A stretch of DNA of 64,000 bases from Hydrangea macrophylla (Eukaryota > Streptophyta > Magnoliopsida > Cornales > Hydrangeaceae), in assembly GCA_033977485.1 (NCBI GenBank), contig CM066988.1, forward strand, positions 138,856,859 to 138,920,858. The letters are read 5' to 3'. Made by a program: the position numbers and the translations under genes. Below the pieces are notes generated by a model. That model saw only the letters and a list, made by a program, of their open reading frames with translations. It searched no databases and was not told the origin of the DNA. The first letter of the stretch is position 1. Every line of letters begins with the position of its first letter. Shown here in pieces: positions 27,939 through 39,685 of the stretch.

Positions 27939-29220
27939 TGTCACGCCCCGGAGCAGCATAAATAGAGAAAAATAAATTTCCTTTATGGGTCCATAGGGAA
28001 TGACAAGTGAAAGTCACTAACATCCACACCACACAGTACTAGTCCAAACAGGAACAGTAAACAACTGGAAAAATAAACACGGTTCTATCTATTACAAACA
28101 TCAGAGTACGGTCCACAGGATCACAACAGGTCTGGAGACAACATATGCCCAAGTACCCGTTAACTACAAAGTATAACAATAACAGGAAAGTAATAACATA
28201 AACTACTATCTATCTTCAGGTCTTTAGCTGGCGTACGGATAGTCATCAGCCTGACCAGCAACAGTGGGGCCATCCTCGGCGTAACTCCCTTCAGGATAAT
28301 AGTTATTGCTATGAGTTCCGTCATCTGCATTATAAAGGACAGGGTAGTCTGGACGGGGAATGTCCAGGCAATAAAGGCCGTCAGCTTGTTGAAAGCTGAG
28401 TGAGCACTAACTAACACAGTCTCATAGAAATGACATAATTTACCATTATGAACAATATATGACAGTGATACTAATTATATTCCTCACTCGTTTATTCAGA
28501 CATATCATTAATCGATTCTTATCGACTCCCACTCTAAGACTGATTCCACAATACCCAACTGACTATCTCGAACTGATTATATCAGCACAACATACCAGTG
28601 CTCTTGTTCACCGCTATACCGCTTTTAAGAACTCTTGCGAGCACCCATACATCGTTCTCATATAACGACTGGTCCATGGATATACCCATACTCTTGTTCA
28701 CCGCTTTTAAGAACTCTTACTGTTCACCGCTTTTAAGAACGCTTGCGAGTACGATACATACACAGCTCTGGTAAATATAAATCATGGGTGTGCCACAACT
28801 ACTCTTGTTCACCGCTTTTAAGAACTCTTACTGTTCACCGCTTTTAAGAACGCTTGCGAGTACTGTGCACCCATAATTCTCACGATCCTGATCAAATCCT
28901 TGACAACATATACTTATTGGATTTAACCTGAGCGAATCATCAGCTCGACTCACACAACCTTAAACATACAATTCCTCTTACTGACTCATTTCTCACTTAT
29001 CCAATACTACCCAGTATTATCATCTCAAACTTTACATCGCGTCGTACTATTACTAGCGTTCCGAACCCGACTACGTTACTCACCATGTTATCTCAATCTC
29101 ATTATCGTATCCCATTACCTCCGTTATCCATAATATCGCATAATAGGAATATGGAACAGCAATTAAACAACTACGCATTATGAATTATAATTGAAAGGAA
29201 AACATTCATGTTCTGCTCAG

Positions 29221-29430
29221 GTTCGATCGATTGAAGTCTTCTCGATCGATTGAAGAAAAGATGTTCGATCGATTGAAGTCTTCTCGATCGATTGAAGAAA
29301 AGATGTTCGATCGATTGAAGTCTTCTCGATCGATCGAAGTGAAAGTGATCTCGATCGATTGAAGTCATTTCGATCGATTGAGACTTAGTGATGTTCGATC
29401 GATTGAACTCAGTTCGATCGGTCGAACTTC
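29221..29430. repeat. ATCGAT palindrome cluster in the LTR leader part
   Basis: About ten copies of the 12-14 bp motif TTCGATCGATTGAA and variants (CTCGATCGATTGAA, TTCGATCGGTCGAA) at about 17-24 bp spacing, partly as a 40-bp tandem unit. The same cluster is at 37566-37782 in the 5' LTR. Confidence 0.9.
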
Positions 29431-29924
29431 GTCTTCTACAGATTCTGCCAGTGAACGTGCAGAATGTGCTAGGGGGTGTTTGGGTTATAATTATACGTCC
29501 AGAATATGTAAAACATCATGACTAAGATACCGAGTGAGTTTGGAACTCACAAAAAGTCGTTAAGGTGCGTTTGGCTCGGTTGAAAGCTTCCAAGCTTCCT
29601 CCAATGGTGGCCTCCTCTCTCTGCTCCTCTCTTCGTCTCTTCTGTCTTTCTTTCTCGGCCTCTTCTTGTTCTTCTTCTTCTCCTTCTTCTCTTCTCCAAG
29701 CTGAGTATATATATATAGATATGTGTGTGTATATATATAGATATATGGAGGTATGTGTATATATATGTATACCAACACACAAGCACACACTCTCAACTCT
29801 CTCTTGTCACAAGAGTTCAGCAAACTCTCTCACTCTCACGAGGTTTATGTATATATAAAGAATGGGAGGGCAAGGTGGCAGCATTTGCGCAGAAACTGGG
29901 ATTTCTGATAATTGCATTTTCAAT

Positions 29925-30115
29925 CGATCGAAGGATTCTCGATCGCTCGAACTCAGATCGGTCAGTTAGATCGATTGAAAAAGGGTTTGATCGATTGAAG
30001 TGGGGACCACGTATTAAATTTATGTCGGTAGGGTTTCGATCGCTCGAAAAAGGGTTCGATCGCTTGAACTGAAGGGTCTCGATCGCTCGAACTAGCTTCG
30101 ATCGATCGAAGATGA
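29925..30115. repeat. ATCGAT palindrome cluster in the LTR U3 part
   Basis: About eight copies of variants TTCGATCGATCGAA, CTCGATCGCTCGAA, GTTTGATCGATTGAA. In coding orientation they precede the TATA-like element, so they lie where promoter or enhancer sites would be. The matching cluster is at about 38265-38460 in the 5' LTR. Confidence 0.9.
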
Positions 30116-30190
30116 AATTTCTTGAATGGTCAAATGAAGTATATAGAATCTCTCTGCATTAAATATTTATTGAAAATACGGGGTATTACA

Positions 30191-30206
30191 TCATCCACCA
30201 CTCAAC
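30191..30206 (-). other. Polypurine tract of the Ty3 element
   Basis: Read on the minus strand, GAGTGGTGGATGA directly abuts the 3' LTR. A purine-rich tract at this place primes plus-strand DNA synthesis in LTR elements. Here it contains several T residues, so it is not a perfect tract. Confidence 0.6.
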
Positions 30207-30242
30207 AAAAGATTTCGTCCTCGAAATCAGAAACATACAGAG

Positions 30243-33200
30243 TTAAAACAAAAACGGAAACTTCTCACGCATCTCTGACTCTAGCTCCCGCGAAGCTTCT
30301 CCTTCATCATGATGCTTCCACTGAATCTTGACTAATGGAATCTCCTTATTCCTGAGCTTCTTGACTCCACGATCTAAAATGCGAACTGGTCCTTCGTTGA
30401 ACGTAACATTGTCGTTGACTTCAATATCCTCAAAGTTGATCTCGTGCGCTGGGTTATGAACACATTTCCTCAGCATACTGATGTGGAAAACGTTGTGCAC
30501 TCCTGACAACTTCGGTGGCAGCGCAAGACGATAAGCAACTTTTCCAACACGCTCTAGAATCTCGAACGGTCCGATGAATCGTGGCGATAATTTGCCTTTC
30601 TTCTGACCAAATCTGACGATGCCTCGAACAGGCGAAACCTTGAGTAGCACATGATCTCCAACGGCAAGTTCTAAATCTTTGCGTCGCTTGTCAGCATAAC
30701 TCTTGTGTTGGGTCTGAGCTGTCTTCATCTTCTCACGTACAATCTGAATCTTCTCACTAGTCTCTCGTATCATCTCTGGCCCAAGAAGTTGAGTATCTCC
30801 GACTTCAGTCCAACATAACGGTGATCGGCAAGGTCTTCCGTACAAAGCTTCAAATGGCGCCATTCCTATACTCGAATGATAACTGTTGTTGTAAGCAAAT
30901 TCTATCAAAGGTAAGTGTGTCTCCCAAGAATTCTCAAAATCAATGACACAAGCACGTAACATGTCTTCCATTACTTGATTAACTCTCTCCGTCTGTCCAT
31001 CGGTCTGTGGATGAAAAGCTGAACTCAAGTTCAATGTTGTTCCCATTGCTGTCTGAAGACTTTTCCAAAATTCTGCAGTAAAGCGCGAATCTCGATCTGA
31101 TACGATAGAAACAGGTACTCCGTGTAACCGTACTATGTGTTGCAGGTACATCCGGCTCAATCGTTCCACTGGATACGTCATACTGTAGGCAATAAAATGT
31201 GCCGTCTTTGTAAGTCGATCCACAATTACCCAAATAGCATCGTGGTTCTGCTGTGACTTTGGCAATCCCACCACAAAATCCATGGTGATGTGTTCCCATT
31301 TCCATTGAGGAATTGGTAACGGCTGTAGAAGTCCAGGTGGTTTCTGATGTTTTGCCTTTACTTGTTTACAAGTAAGACACTGAGAAACATACTCAGCCAC
31401 TTCTCGCTTCATTCCTTCCCACCAAAAATTTCTCTTCAAGTCCTTGTACATCTTTGTACTTCCTGGATGAATCGTCATCCGTGATTTATGAGCTTCATCC
31501 AATATGTCCTTCCGGAGATTTTCTTTGTCAGGTACACAGAGTCTACCTTTACATCGTAAAGCTCCATCTGTACTAACACTCCAGATCTCAGGTTCTTTTG
31601 CTGCCATCTTGGTGAACCATAACTTCAAATCCTCTACTGTCTGTTGAGCTTCTATGATACGGCTGATCAAAGTTGGTTGTACCATCAGACATCCAAAATG
31701 TCGTCTTTCCATTGGTTCCACTGGCTGAAGTTCGAATTCAGCTAACACTTCCAATGCTCTCCATTCCCGAATTAGCAATGCAGCGATAACTAGTCGAGGT
31801 TTATGGCTCAAAGCATCTGCTACGACATTTGCTTTACCCGGATGGTATTGCAATGAAAAGTCATAGTCCTTGAGTAACTCCATCCATCTTCGTTGTCGCA
31901 TGTTCAACTCCTTTTGAGAGAACAAATACTTCAGACTCTTGTGATCGGAAAACAGATCAAACTTTTCTCCATAGAGATAGTGTCTCCAAATCTTTAATGC
32001 AAACACTATTGCTGCCAATTCCAGATCATGCGTAGGATAATTCTTCTCGTGTACCTTCAATTGTCTTGATCCATATGCGATAACATTCCCGTCTTGCATA
32101 AGTACACAACCCAATCCCTGGTGCGATGCGTCACTGTAAATCACATACCTTTCTCCACTCTTAGGTATCGCAAGTACCGGTGCAGAAGTCAATTTCTCTT
32201 TTAACTCCTGAAATGCACCCTCATGCTTGTCCGTCCATTCATACTTCGTCTCCTTCCTTGTTAAATTCGTCAGTGGTCCTGCTAACTTGGAGAACCCTTC
32301 TACGAATCTTCTGTAGTATCCTGCTAATCCAAGAAAACTTCTGACCTCTGTCGCATTGGTCGGTCTATTCCAGCTTAAGACTGCATCAATCTTAGATGAG
32401 TCCACAGAAATACCGTCCTGAGATATAACATGTCCCAAGAATTTGACTTCTCGTAGCCAAAACTCACACTTGCTGAACTTTGCATACAACTTGCTATCTC
32501 GAAGTGTCTGCAAGGCAATCTGTAAATGCTCCTCGTGATCTTCTTCCGTCTTTGAGTAGATTAGTATATCATCGATGAACACTATAATGAATTGATCCAG
32601 ATATGGTCTGAATACTCTATTCATTAAATCCATAAATACTGCTGGCGCATTCGTCAATCCAAAAGGCATAACTAGAAACTCGTAATGCCCGTATCTTGTC
32701 CTGAATGCAGTCTTCGATACATCCTCTGGTCGAACTAACAATTGGTGGTATCCTGAACGTAAATCGATCTTGGAAAAGATCCTAGATCCTTGTAACTGGT
32801 CGAATAGGTCATCTATCCGAGGTAGTGGATATCTATTCTTGATCGTAACCTTGTTCAACTCCCTGTAGTCTATACAGAGTCGAAGTGTTCCATCCTTCTT
32901 CTTTACAAACAGAACTGGTGCTCCCCAAGGTGACGTACTCGGGCGAACGAAACCTAAATCTTCAAGTTCCTGAACTTGCTTCTTCAGTTCTAACATCTCA
33001 GTTGGTGCCATCCTATATGGAGTCTTGGAAATCGACAATGTAGCAGGTACTAATTCCACACAGAAGTCTATTTCTCTTTTCGGTGGGAGTCCTTTAATAT
33101 CCTGAAATACATCTTGAAAGTCTTGCACACTAGGAATCTGATCCATCGTGAGCTCTGTACTTGTACTCCCAATCGTAGCCAAACTACTCGTAAGAAACAT

Positions 33201-34763
33201 GTCGCTCGTCGGCTGACACTGAAATCTAATCGTCGGCCTTCCTTGTCTCGGAAATACAATCGTCTTAGTAGGGCAATCCAAATTAGCACTATACTTAGTC
33301 AACCAATCCATCCCTAGGATAACATCAAATCCTGACATTGACAGAACTACCAAGTCTGCAGGAAAATTCCTATCTCCCAAAGTCAATGGGCAATCTTTAC
33401 ACACTTTACTCAACTTAACTGTCACTCCCAACGGTGACACAACATTCAGTGTTGACTCAAGTGTCTGGGGTTCTAAACCCAATTGACGCACAATCTTAAC
33501 AGCAATAAATGAACGTGCGGCTCCAGTATCAAATAAAGCTTTAACTGGACTATGAAAGAGTACAAGCGTACCTTCCAAATGTTGCTGCTCATCAGCGTTA
33601 AAGCATGCTTCTCCTGGAATGATAGCATTCATCCTTGTCTGATCTGGAGGTCCTTGTATCCCTTGAATCGATGCTCCATAGTATCCTCCTTGTGGTGCAC
33701 GGCAATCCTTGCTTAGATGCCCTGGCTTGTTGCAATTCCGACAGACAATATCCATTCTGCGGTTAACTCTAGGGGCTGTACAGAATCTGGCAACGTGCCC
33801 TGGCTTTCTGCAATTAAAACATCCTCCGCTATTGCTTGGCGGTGCTGTCAGTAGTGCCTGTGGCTGTGATCCTTGCTGGCGATATTGCTGGGGTCGAGTA
33901 TAGCTCTGCTGTGGCTTTCTGGTTCCTTCCCAGGTTCTCTTATTTCCTTGATCGTTACCATGTGGTCTCCAACCTTGGGTATTCCTTTGCGGTTGGTTTT
34001 GGAAATTCCTCTGTTGAAAACTTCTAGATGACTGAGATCGATTCATCTGAGGTTGTTGTGCTGGATAAGCATCCTTCTCTAATCCTGCAGCAAATCTGAC
34101 AATCTCTTCGAATGATTGATTCAAATGACCAACCATCATATGTCTGAGGTGGGGGTTCAATCCTTGGTGAAATCTCTTCACCTTCTTCTGTGGAGTGTCT
34201 ATCATATGTTGAGCAAATCTGGATAGACGCTCAAACTGTGTTGTATATTCCCTGACATTCCATCCTCCTTGTACCAAATTGAGAAAGTTCCTTTCCTGTT
34301 GATCTCTCTCATCCTCCGGGAAATACTTCTCCAAAAATCTGCCTTTGAATGTCTCCCATGGCATAACTTTAGCAGCATCGATCCCAATAGTGGCTCGCTC
34401 GGCTTCCCACCAATCTGCGGCGGCATAAGTGAGCTGAAAAGTAGCAAGGCGACGCTTCTCTTGTTCGCTGCATTCCAATGCTTCAAATATTAACTCCATC
34501 TCTCTTATCCATTGTTCCGCTTTCCATGGTTCTGTTAGTCCATCGAACTTCTCTGGACGTAACCCACGAAAATTCGCTAACAACTTATCTCCAGTCTGTC
34601 TCGGTGGCGGGGGTGCAAAAGGTCTCTGGTGGGTGGAGTGATTATAAGTATCCCCCACATGCTCCATCCTCTGCATGAAAGCTTCGAAAATTCCCGTCGG
34701 ATCCATCCCTTCCGGAATAGGTGCTCCATTACGTGCTTGGTGATTTCTCAAGGGTCCTACCAT
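30243..34763 (-). CDS. Ty3/gypsy Gag-Pol polyprotein, intact
   Basis: One uninterrupted frame of 1506 residues. Domains in order: Gag capsid-like region (about 60-235); a Gln/Arg/Asn-rich linker; two CX2CX4HX4C zinc knuckles (C315-C328 and C341-C354); aspartic protease with DTG at 412-414; reverse transcriptase (about 590-780) with FIDD at 729-732; RNase H with D878, E915 and D940; integrase with HHCC zinc residues (H1092, H1099, C1129, C1132) and catalytic D1162, D1223, E1259; a GPF module near 1398-1400; and a chromodomain-like tail (about 1457-1506). The order PR-RT-RH-IN and the tail place it with the chromoviruses. No frameshift separates gag and pol. The expected catalytic residues are all present, so the protein may be functional. 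In the tail, the usual aromatic residue of the EATWE motif is replaced (EASRE). Confidence 0.95.
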   Translation of the reverse strand: MVGPLRNHQARNGAPIPEGMDPTGIFEAFMQRMEHVGDTYNHSTHQRPFAPPPPRQTGDKLLANFRGLRPEKFDGLTEPWKAEQWIREMELIFEALECSEQEKRRLATFQLTYAAADWWEAERATIGIDAAKVMPWETFKGRFLEKYFPEDERDQQERNFLNLVQGGWNVREYTTQFERLSRFAQHMIDTPQKKVKRFHQGLNPHLRHMMVGHLNQSFEEIVRFAAGLEKDAYPAQQPQMNRSQSSRSFQQRNFQNQPQRNTQGWRPHGNDQGNKRTWEGTRKPQQSYTRPQQYRQQGSQPQALLTAPPSNSGGCFNCRKPGHVARFCTAPRVNRRMDIVCRNCNKPGHLSKDCRAPQGGYYGASIQGIQGPPDQTRMNAIIPGEACFNADEQQHLEGTLVLFHSPVKALFDTGAARSFIAVKIVRQLGLEPQTLESTLNVVSPLGVTVKLSKVCKDCPLTLGDRNFPADLVVLSMSGFDVILGMDWLTKYSANLDCPTKTIVFPRQGRPTIRFQCQPTSDMFLTSSLATIGSTSTELTMDQIPSVQDFQDVFQDIKGLPPKREIDFCVELVPATLSISKTPYRMAPTEMLELKKQVQELEDLGFVRPSTSPWGAPVLFVKKKDGTLRLCIDYRELNKVTIKNRYPLPRIDDLFDQLQGSRIFSKIDLRSGYHQLLVRPEDVSKTAFRTRYGHYEFLVMPFGLTNAPAVFMDLMNRVFRPYLDQFIIVFIDDILIYSKTEEDHEEHLQIALQTLRDSKLYAKFSKCEFWLREVKFLGHVISQDGISVDSSKIDAVLSWNRPTNATEVRSFLGLAGYYRRFVEGFSKLAGPLTNLTRKETKYEWTDKHEGAFQELKEKLTSAPVLAIPKSGERYVIYSDASHQGLGCVLMQDGNVIAYGSRQLKVHEKNYPTHDLELAAIVFALKIWRHYLYGEKFDLFSDHKSLKYLFSQKELNMRQRRWMELLKDYDFSLQYHPGKANVVADALSHKPRLVIAALLIREWRALEVLAEFELQPVEPMERRHFGCLMVQPTLISRIIEAQQTVEDLKLWFTKMAAKEPEIWSVSTDGALRCKGRLCVPDKENLRKDILDEAHKSRMTIHPGSTKMYKDLKRNFWWEGMKREVAEYVSQCLTCKQVKAKHQKPPGLLQPLPIPQWKWEHITMDFVVGLPKSQQNHDAIWVIVDRLTKTAHFIAYSMTYPVERLSRMYLQHIVRLHGVPVSIVSDRDSRFTAEFWKSLQTAMGTTLNLSSAFHPQTDGQTERVNQVMEDMLRACVIDFENSWETHLPLIEFAYNNSYHSSIGMAPFEALYGRPCRSPLCWTEVGDTQLLGPEMIRETSEKIQIVREKMKTAQTQHKSYADKRRKDLELAVGDHVLLKVSPVRGIVRFGQKKGKLSPRFIGPFEILERVGKVAYRLALPPKLSGVHNVFHISMLRKCVHNPAHEINFEDIEVNDNVTFNEGPVRILDRGVKKLRNKEIPLVKIQWKHHDEGEASRELESEMREKFPFLF

Positions 34764-35120
34764 GATGATAACGAGTATTGCCTACAAGAGACATATTGAT
34801 CAGCTGAAAGTCTTCTCGTAGAAACGAAACCAAGATAGAACGCGAAGTAACAAGAGCTAACAGTTCTACAAAACAATACATCAAACATCCAACAATCAGT
34901 ATCAAAAGTACTGCTCGTATATATGTATATATCAAAAGATGTACCATGGAGTACACAGTAACCATACCATGTACCACGTGGGACAAGGCTAAAACAGTAC
35001 TAAGGTCAACTACTACTATCTATACAAAGCTATGGTCAAATAGCTATCTCTCAAGCTCCCAAAAATCTAGTGGACAACATGTCCTGATAAAATCAAAAAC
35101 TAAGTCTTGCAGGTCCTGAC

Positions 35121-36110
35121 TCAAAAGTCGTCAACGTCTGATCCTGCTGGTGGTACCTCATCCTCTGAATCCATCTCCATCTCCTCGAGTGGGTCATCCT
35201 CAACTGGTGCAACAAGATCTCCGACTACAACTCCTATATCCCAATCCTCTATCACCTCTGCATCATCATCCTCTATCACGTCTGCTATCGCCTGGTTAGC
35301 GACATCGACTGCTACTGCGGCGAATCCATCGGCTATATCAAGAGCTCCTACTATGGCTGCCTCTCCCATAACAAAATCTGCTGGCTGTGCGACCATCTGA
35401 GCTATCCATCCTACTGCCATATCGGCCATAGCTGCCATATGCATAATGGGTCCAGCGGGTATCTGAAGCACAACTGGTGCCTCTGGCACAACTACCTCCT
35501 CATCGGGCGCATCCTTATCTACTACTATGTCTGCCTCAACAGCCTCTGGGTCCGGTACTGGATCCTCTGGCTCGAACTCTGGCTCCTCGGGGTCATCCTC
35601 AGGCTCATCATCATCTGCATCATCTGCATGCTCATCCTCTACTGGGTCCTCGTCGTCTATCGGCTCCTCCTCTCCGTCCTCGTCCATGTCCTCATCGGCA
35701 TGCTCAAGGTCCTCATCCTCCTGGATCGGCTCAGGCTCTGGAACTGGTACATCGGGTACCGGTGATGATGGTACTGCTGGTGCTGGTGCAACTACAGGCT
35801 CTGGTGGACCGGCTACAATAGCTCTCAACTCAATCTCATCCATCTCGGGCTTACTCTGAACTAACCGTAATATCTCCTGGCAAATATCTCTACCAATCCT
35901 CGCAGTATGGTAAGCATCCATACGCATCTGCGTCGGGTGAGTCCTCTCTGTCACATAAAGTGCTCTCCACATGTCCTCCTCCAAATGTCTACTAGCTATC
36001 TGGCACACACGCTCTCGATAAAACTCTGGGTCAACTGGCTCCACGGTATCCCCATGGATCACGTGTCCTCCATAAGCATCTGTAACAAACTGATGAAACT
36101 CTGGATCCAT
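35121..36110 (-). CDS. Extra acidic ORF upstream of gag in the Ty3 element
   Basis: 329 residues between the primer binding site and gag, same strand as Gag-Pol, 357 bp before its start. The N-terminal part (1-100) looks globular and mixed in charge (MDPEFHQFVTDAYGGHVIHG at the start). Residues about 105-215 are dominated by Asp, Glu, Pro and Ala. Then comes an Ala/Met/Val-rich, hydrophobic stretch (about 220-285) and an acidic end. No membrane protein, protease or nucleic-acid motif was recognised. An upstream ORF is known in Ogre/Tat elements, but this element's tRNA-Met primer site and integrase tail are those of a chromovirus. It is intact at a low insertion age. Role unknown; the frame could also be spliced to gag. 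Confidence 0.75.
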   Translation of the reverse strand: MDPEFHQFVTDAYGGHVIHGDTVEPVDPEFYRERVCQIASRHLEEDMWRALYVTERTHPTQMRMDAYHTARIGRDICQEILRLVQSKPEMDEIELRAIVAGPPEPVVAPAPAVPSSPVPDVPVPEPEPIQEDEDLEHADEDMDEDGEEEPIDDEDPVEDEHADDADDDEPEDDPEEPEFEPEDPVPDPEAVEADIVVDKDAPDEEVVVPEAPVVLQIPAGPIMHMAAMADMAVGWIAQMVAQPADFVMGEAAIVGALDIADGFAAVAVDVANQAIADVIEDDDAEVIEDWDIGVVVGDLVAPVEDDPLEEMEMDSEDEVPPAGSDVDDF

Positions 36111-36261
36111 GCTATCCTGTAAAGGAAAACTATCTATCGTCAGGAAGACGAACTTATCTTATACTCATATCTCATCTCAAAAATCTTAAATACTAGAACC
36201 AGATGGTGTGGAATCCATCAGTGAACGACAATATCAGAACCTAATCGTAATATAACCAGGT

Positions 36262-36273
36262 GCTCTGATACCA
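36262..36273 (-). other. Primer binding site for initiator tRNA-Met
   Basis: The minus strand reads TGGTATCAGAGC, complementary to the 3' end of initiator tRNA-Met, seven bases inside the 5' LTR. It sets the orientation of the Ty3 element. Confidence 0.9.
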
Positions 36274-36280
36274 AAAACCC

Positions 36281-38535
36281 TGTCACGCCCCGGAGCAGCA
36301 TAAATAGAGAAAAATAAATTTCCTTTATGGGTCCATAGGGAATGACAAGTGAAAGTCACTAACATCCACACCACACAATACTAGTCCAAACAGGAACAGT
36401 AAACAACTGGAAAAATAAACACGGTTCTATCTATTACAAACATCAAAGTACGGTCCACAGGATCACAACAGGTCTGGAGACAACATATGCCTAAGTACCC
36501 GTTAACTACAAAGTATAACAATAACAGGAAAGTAATAACATAAACTACTATCTATCTTCAGGTCTTCAGCTGGCGTACGGATAGTCATCAGCCTGACCAG
36601 CAACAGTGGGGCCATCCTCGGCGTAACTCCCTTCAGGATAATAGTTATTGCTATGAGTTCCGTCATCTGCATTATAAAGGACAGGGTAGTCTGGACGGGG
36701 AATGTCCAGGCAATAAAGGCCGTCAGCTTGTTGAAAGCTGAGTGAGCACTAACTAACACAGTCTCATAGAAATGACATAATTTACCATTATGAACAATAT
36801 ATGACAGTGATACTAATTATATTCCTCACTCGTTTATTCAGACATATCATTAATCGATTCTTATCGACTCCCACTCTAAGACTGATTCCACAATACCCAA
36901 CTGACTATCTCGAACTGATTATATCAGCACAACATACCAGTGCTCTTGTTCACCGCTATACCGCTTTTAAGAACTCTTGCGAGCACCCATACATCGTTCT
37001 CATATAACGACTGGTCCATGGATATACCCATACTCTTGTTCACCGCTTTTAAGAACTCTTACTGTTCACCGCTTTTAAGAACGCTTGCGAGTACGATACA
37101 TACACAGCTCTGCTAAATATAAATCATGGGTGTGCCACAACTACTCTTGTTCACCGCTTTTAAGAACTCTTACTGTTCACCGCTTTTAAGAACGCTTGCG
37201 AGTATTGTGCACCCATAATTCTCACGATCCTGATCAAATCCTTGACATATACTTATCGGATTTAACCTGAGCGAATCATCAGCTCGACTCACACAACCTT
37301 AAACATACAATTCCTCTTACTGACTCATTTCTCACTTATCCAATACTACCCAGTATTATCATCTCAAACTTTACTACGTTATCGCGTCGTACTATTACTA
37401 GCGTTCCGAACCCGACTACGTTACTCACCATGTTATCTCAATCTCATTATCGTATCCCATTACCTCCGTTATCCATAATATCGCATAATAGGAATATGGA
37501 ATAGCAATTAAACAACTACGCATTATGAATTATAATTGAAAGGAAAACATTCATGTTCTGCTCAGGTTCGATCGATTGAAGTCTTCTCGATCGATTGAAG
37601 AAAAGATGTTCGATCGATTGAAGTCTTCTCGATCGATTGAAGAAAAGATGTTCGATCGATTGAAGTCTTCTCGATCGATCGAAGTGAAAGTGATCTCGAT
37701 CGATTGAAGTCATTTCGATCGATTGAGACTTAGTGATGTTCGATCGATTGAACTCAGTTCGATCGGTCGAACTTCGTCTTCTACAGATTCTGCCAGTGAA
37801 CGTGCAGAATGTGCTAGGGGGTGTTTGGGTTATAATTATAGGTCCAGAATATGTAAAACATCATGACTAAGATACCGAGTGAGTTTGGAACTCACAAAAA
37901 GTCGTTAAGGTGCGTTTGGCTCGGTTGAAAGCTTCCAAGCTTCCTCCAATGGTGGCCTCCTCTCTCTGCTCCTCTCTTCGTCTCTTCTGTCTTTCTTTCT
38001 CGACCTCTTCTTGTTCTTCTTGTTCTCCTTCTTCTCTTCTCCAAGCTGAGTATATATATATAGATATGTGTGTGTATATATATAGATATATGGAGGTATG
38101 TGTATATATATGTATACCAACACACAAGCACATACTCTCAACTCTCTCTTGTCACAAGAGTTCAGCAAACTCTCTCACTCTCACGAGGTTTATGTATATA
38201 TAAAGAATGGGAGGGCAAGGTGGCAGCATTTGCGCAGAAACTGGGATTTCTGATAATTGCATTTTCGATCGATCGAAGGATTCTCGATCGCTCGAACTCA
38301 GATCGGTCAGTTAGATCGATTGAAAAAGGGTTTGATCGATTGAAGTGGGGACCACGTATTAAATTTATGTCGGTAGGGTTTCGATCGCTCGAAAAAGGGT
38401 TCGATCGCTTGAACTGAAGGGTCTCGATCGCTCGAACTAGCTTCGATCGATCGAAGATGAAATTTCTTGAATGGTCAAATGAAGTATATAGAATCTCTCT
38501 GCATTAAATATTTATTGAAAATACGGGGTATTACA
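36281..38535 (-). repeat. 5' LTR of the Ty3 element
   Basis: 2255 bp, differing from the 3' LTR by 13 substitutions, a 3-bp and a 6-bp indel. In coding orientation the U3 part begins at 38535. Its palindrome clusters lie at about 38265-38460 and 37566-37782. Confidence 0.95.
38190..38204 (-). promoter_or_regulatory. Candidate TATA box of the Ty3 element
   Basis: Minus strand CTTTATATATACATA lies about 60 bp after the U3 palindrome cluster. More TATA-like runs follow at 38050-38117, so the start of transcription cannot be fixed from sequence. The equivalent in the 3' LTR is at about 29845-29859. Confidence 0.4.
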
Positions 38536-38540
38536 CCTAT

Positions 38541-39302
38541 GAGTGTTGCATAGTTTTTTTTTTTTCCCTAAAATTCTAATTTTAGTATTTTTTTTAAAAA
38601 GTTAGTCAAGCATGGCCTAATAAGTATCAAAATGTAGCTCTTACCTGGAGGAGTCCGAATATGAAATTTGGTTGAACGGACGGAAGGTCGTCGATTGGCA
38701 TCGTGAAGCTCGAAACTCCAAAATCTCCTTTTCCTTTTAGCCACCCCAAAGGTTTGGAGATATTTTGAAATGAAAAATATCTTGAACTTACTACATATAG
38801 ACACGAGTTTTAGAAATTACATTTACCTCCCCATGAGTTCTCAAAACTTCTAACTATTCCCCGAAACATCTTACATGTCTAATTTATTATTTCATGAGTG
38901 AAAATTATAAAAAGTTTCATCTAAGTTCCGTTTGTCGCAGTAATTACGTCCCGAAAACTATTTTCGTGGAATTTATAGACAATTTACTTTTTATGCAACG
39001 TATCATCTTGGTTATCCCTAATTCGTTCAAAATGATCTCTAACAAGATCAAACTATCAGAAAAGTACACAACACATGTATATTCACTATTCACATATACC
39101 ATAACTCAAATAACATTTAATCCACATAAATGTCATTTAATCATGTCAAGTTTCTCATGAATTATTAGATTACCGTGTCCTCACTGGACACATTCCATTG
39201 ACCCCAATCAATCATTTTCACAATTATTAAACTACGTTAATAATTCTCAATGTAACAATGTTACATTTTAAAACAAGTGTATTTACAGGGACGGGCGTGA
39301 CA
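38541..39302. mobile_element. Old solo LTR, right part
   Basis: Completes the LTR begun at 26579. It ends ACGGGCGTGACA and is followed by the TSD GTGGT at 39303-39307. It contains no convincing gene; the minus-strand ORF of 78 codons at 38568-38804 shows no family. Confidence 0.75.
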
Positions 39303-39685
39303 GTGGTACCACATGTAGTGATCTGTGATAAATCACATCCTAAATGATAAAGGCCATTTGGATTAACATAAACTTTTGAGTATGAGCATAAACGTAAGTA
39401 GAATAAGGAGCCTTACTCATTTGGGAGCCATGAAAACTTGAGAAAAATTCATTGAAATTCATATATGCTTCTTACAATTGAAACACCTTTGTCTCTGCTT
39501 CAGCAAAACGTGCTTTTAAGACTTTTAAGTGCTTTTGAAAGTTTCTACATCTCACAAGTGTGTTGAACCAACACGAATATGTGAGAAGTGATTCCAAATG
39601 GGGCCAAAATAATTAGTTCTTTTTCTTTTTATGTTTATCTTCAAAAATCATAATAGTAGTTGACACTAAAGACACATAATTGTAA

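Larger units (their letters stand above)
27939..30190 (-). repeat. 3' LTR of the Ty3 element
   Basis: 2252 bp. In coding orientation it starts TGTAATACCCCG and ends GGGGCGTGACA. It contains clusters of ATCGAT-centred palindromes at 29221-29430 and 29925-30115, and repeats of CACCGCTTTTAAGAAC at about 28605-28863. ORFs reported inside it are identical to those in the other LTR and show no protein family. Confidence 0.95.
27939..38535 (-). mobile_element. Complete Ty3/gypsy chromovirus-like element
   Basis: 10.6 kb, coding strand minus. LTRs lie at 27939-30190 (3') and 36281-38535 (5'). The 5-bp TSD CCTAT is at 27934-27938 and 38536-38540. The primer binding site is complementary to initiator tRNA-Met, the Gag-Pol frame is uninterrupted, and there is an extra ORF upstream of gag. 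By hand alignment the LTRs differ by 13 substitutions and two short indels (about 0.6%), so the insertion is young; at a rate of 1.3e-8 per site per year that is roughly 0.2 million years, longer if the plant evolves more slowly. It sits inside an older solo LTR. All parts needed for transposition appear present. Confidence 0.95.

Noticed and set aside
29221..29430. CRISPR-like array of regularly spaced repeats
   Set aside because: Plant nuclear DNA; units are palindromic variants inside an LTR, spacers are short and themselves repeated, and no cas genes are present.
29522..29858. ORFs in the LTR (Lys/Arg/Glu-rich and Ser-rich), duplicated at 37867-38203
   Set aside because: They arise from CTTCTT and TATA low-complexity stretches within the LTR and have no family resemblance; duplication is due to the two LTRs.
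35439..35859. Long plus-strand ORFs (Ser- or Leu/His-rich) opposite the acidic ORF
   Set aside because: They are the complement of the GAT/GAG-rich acidic codons; composition explains the open frames.
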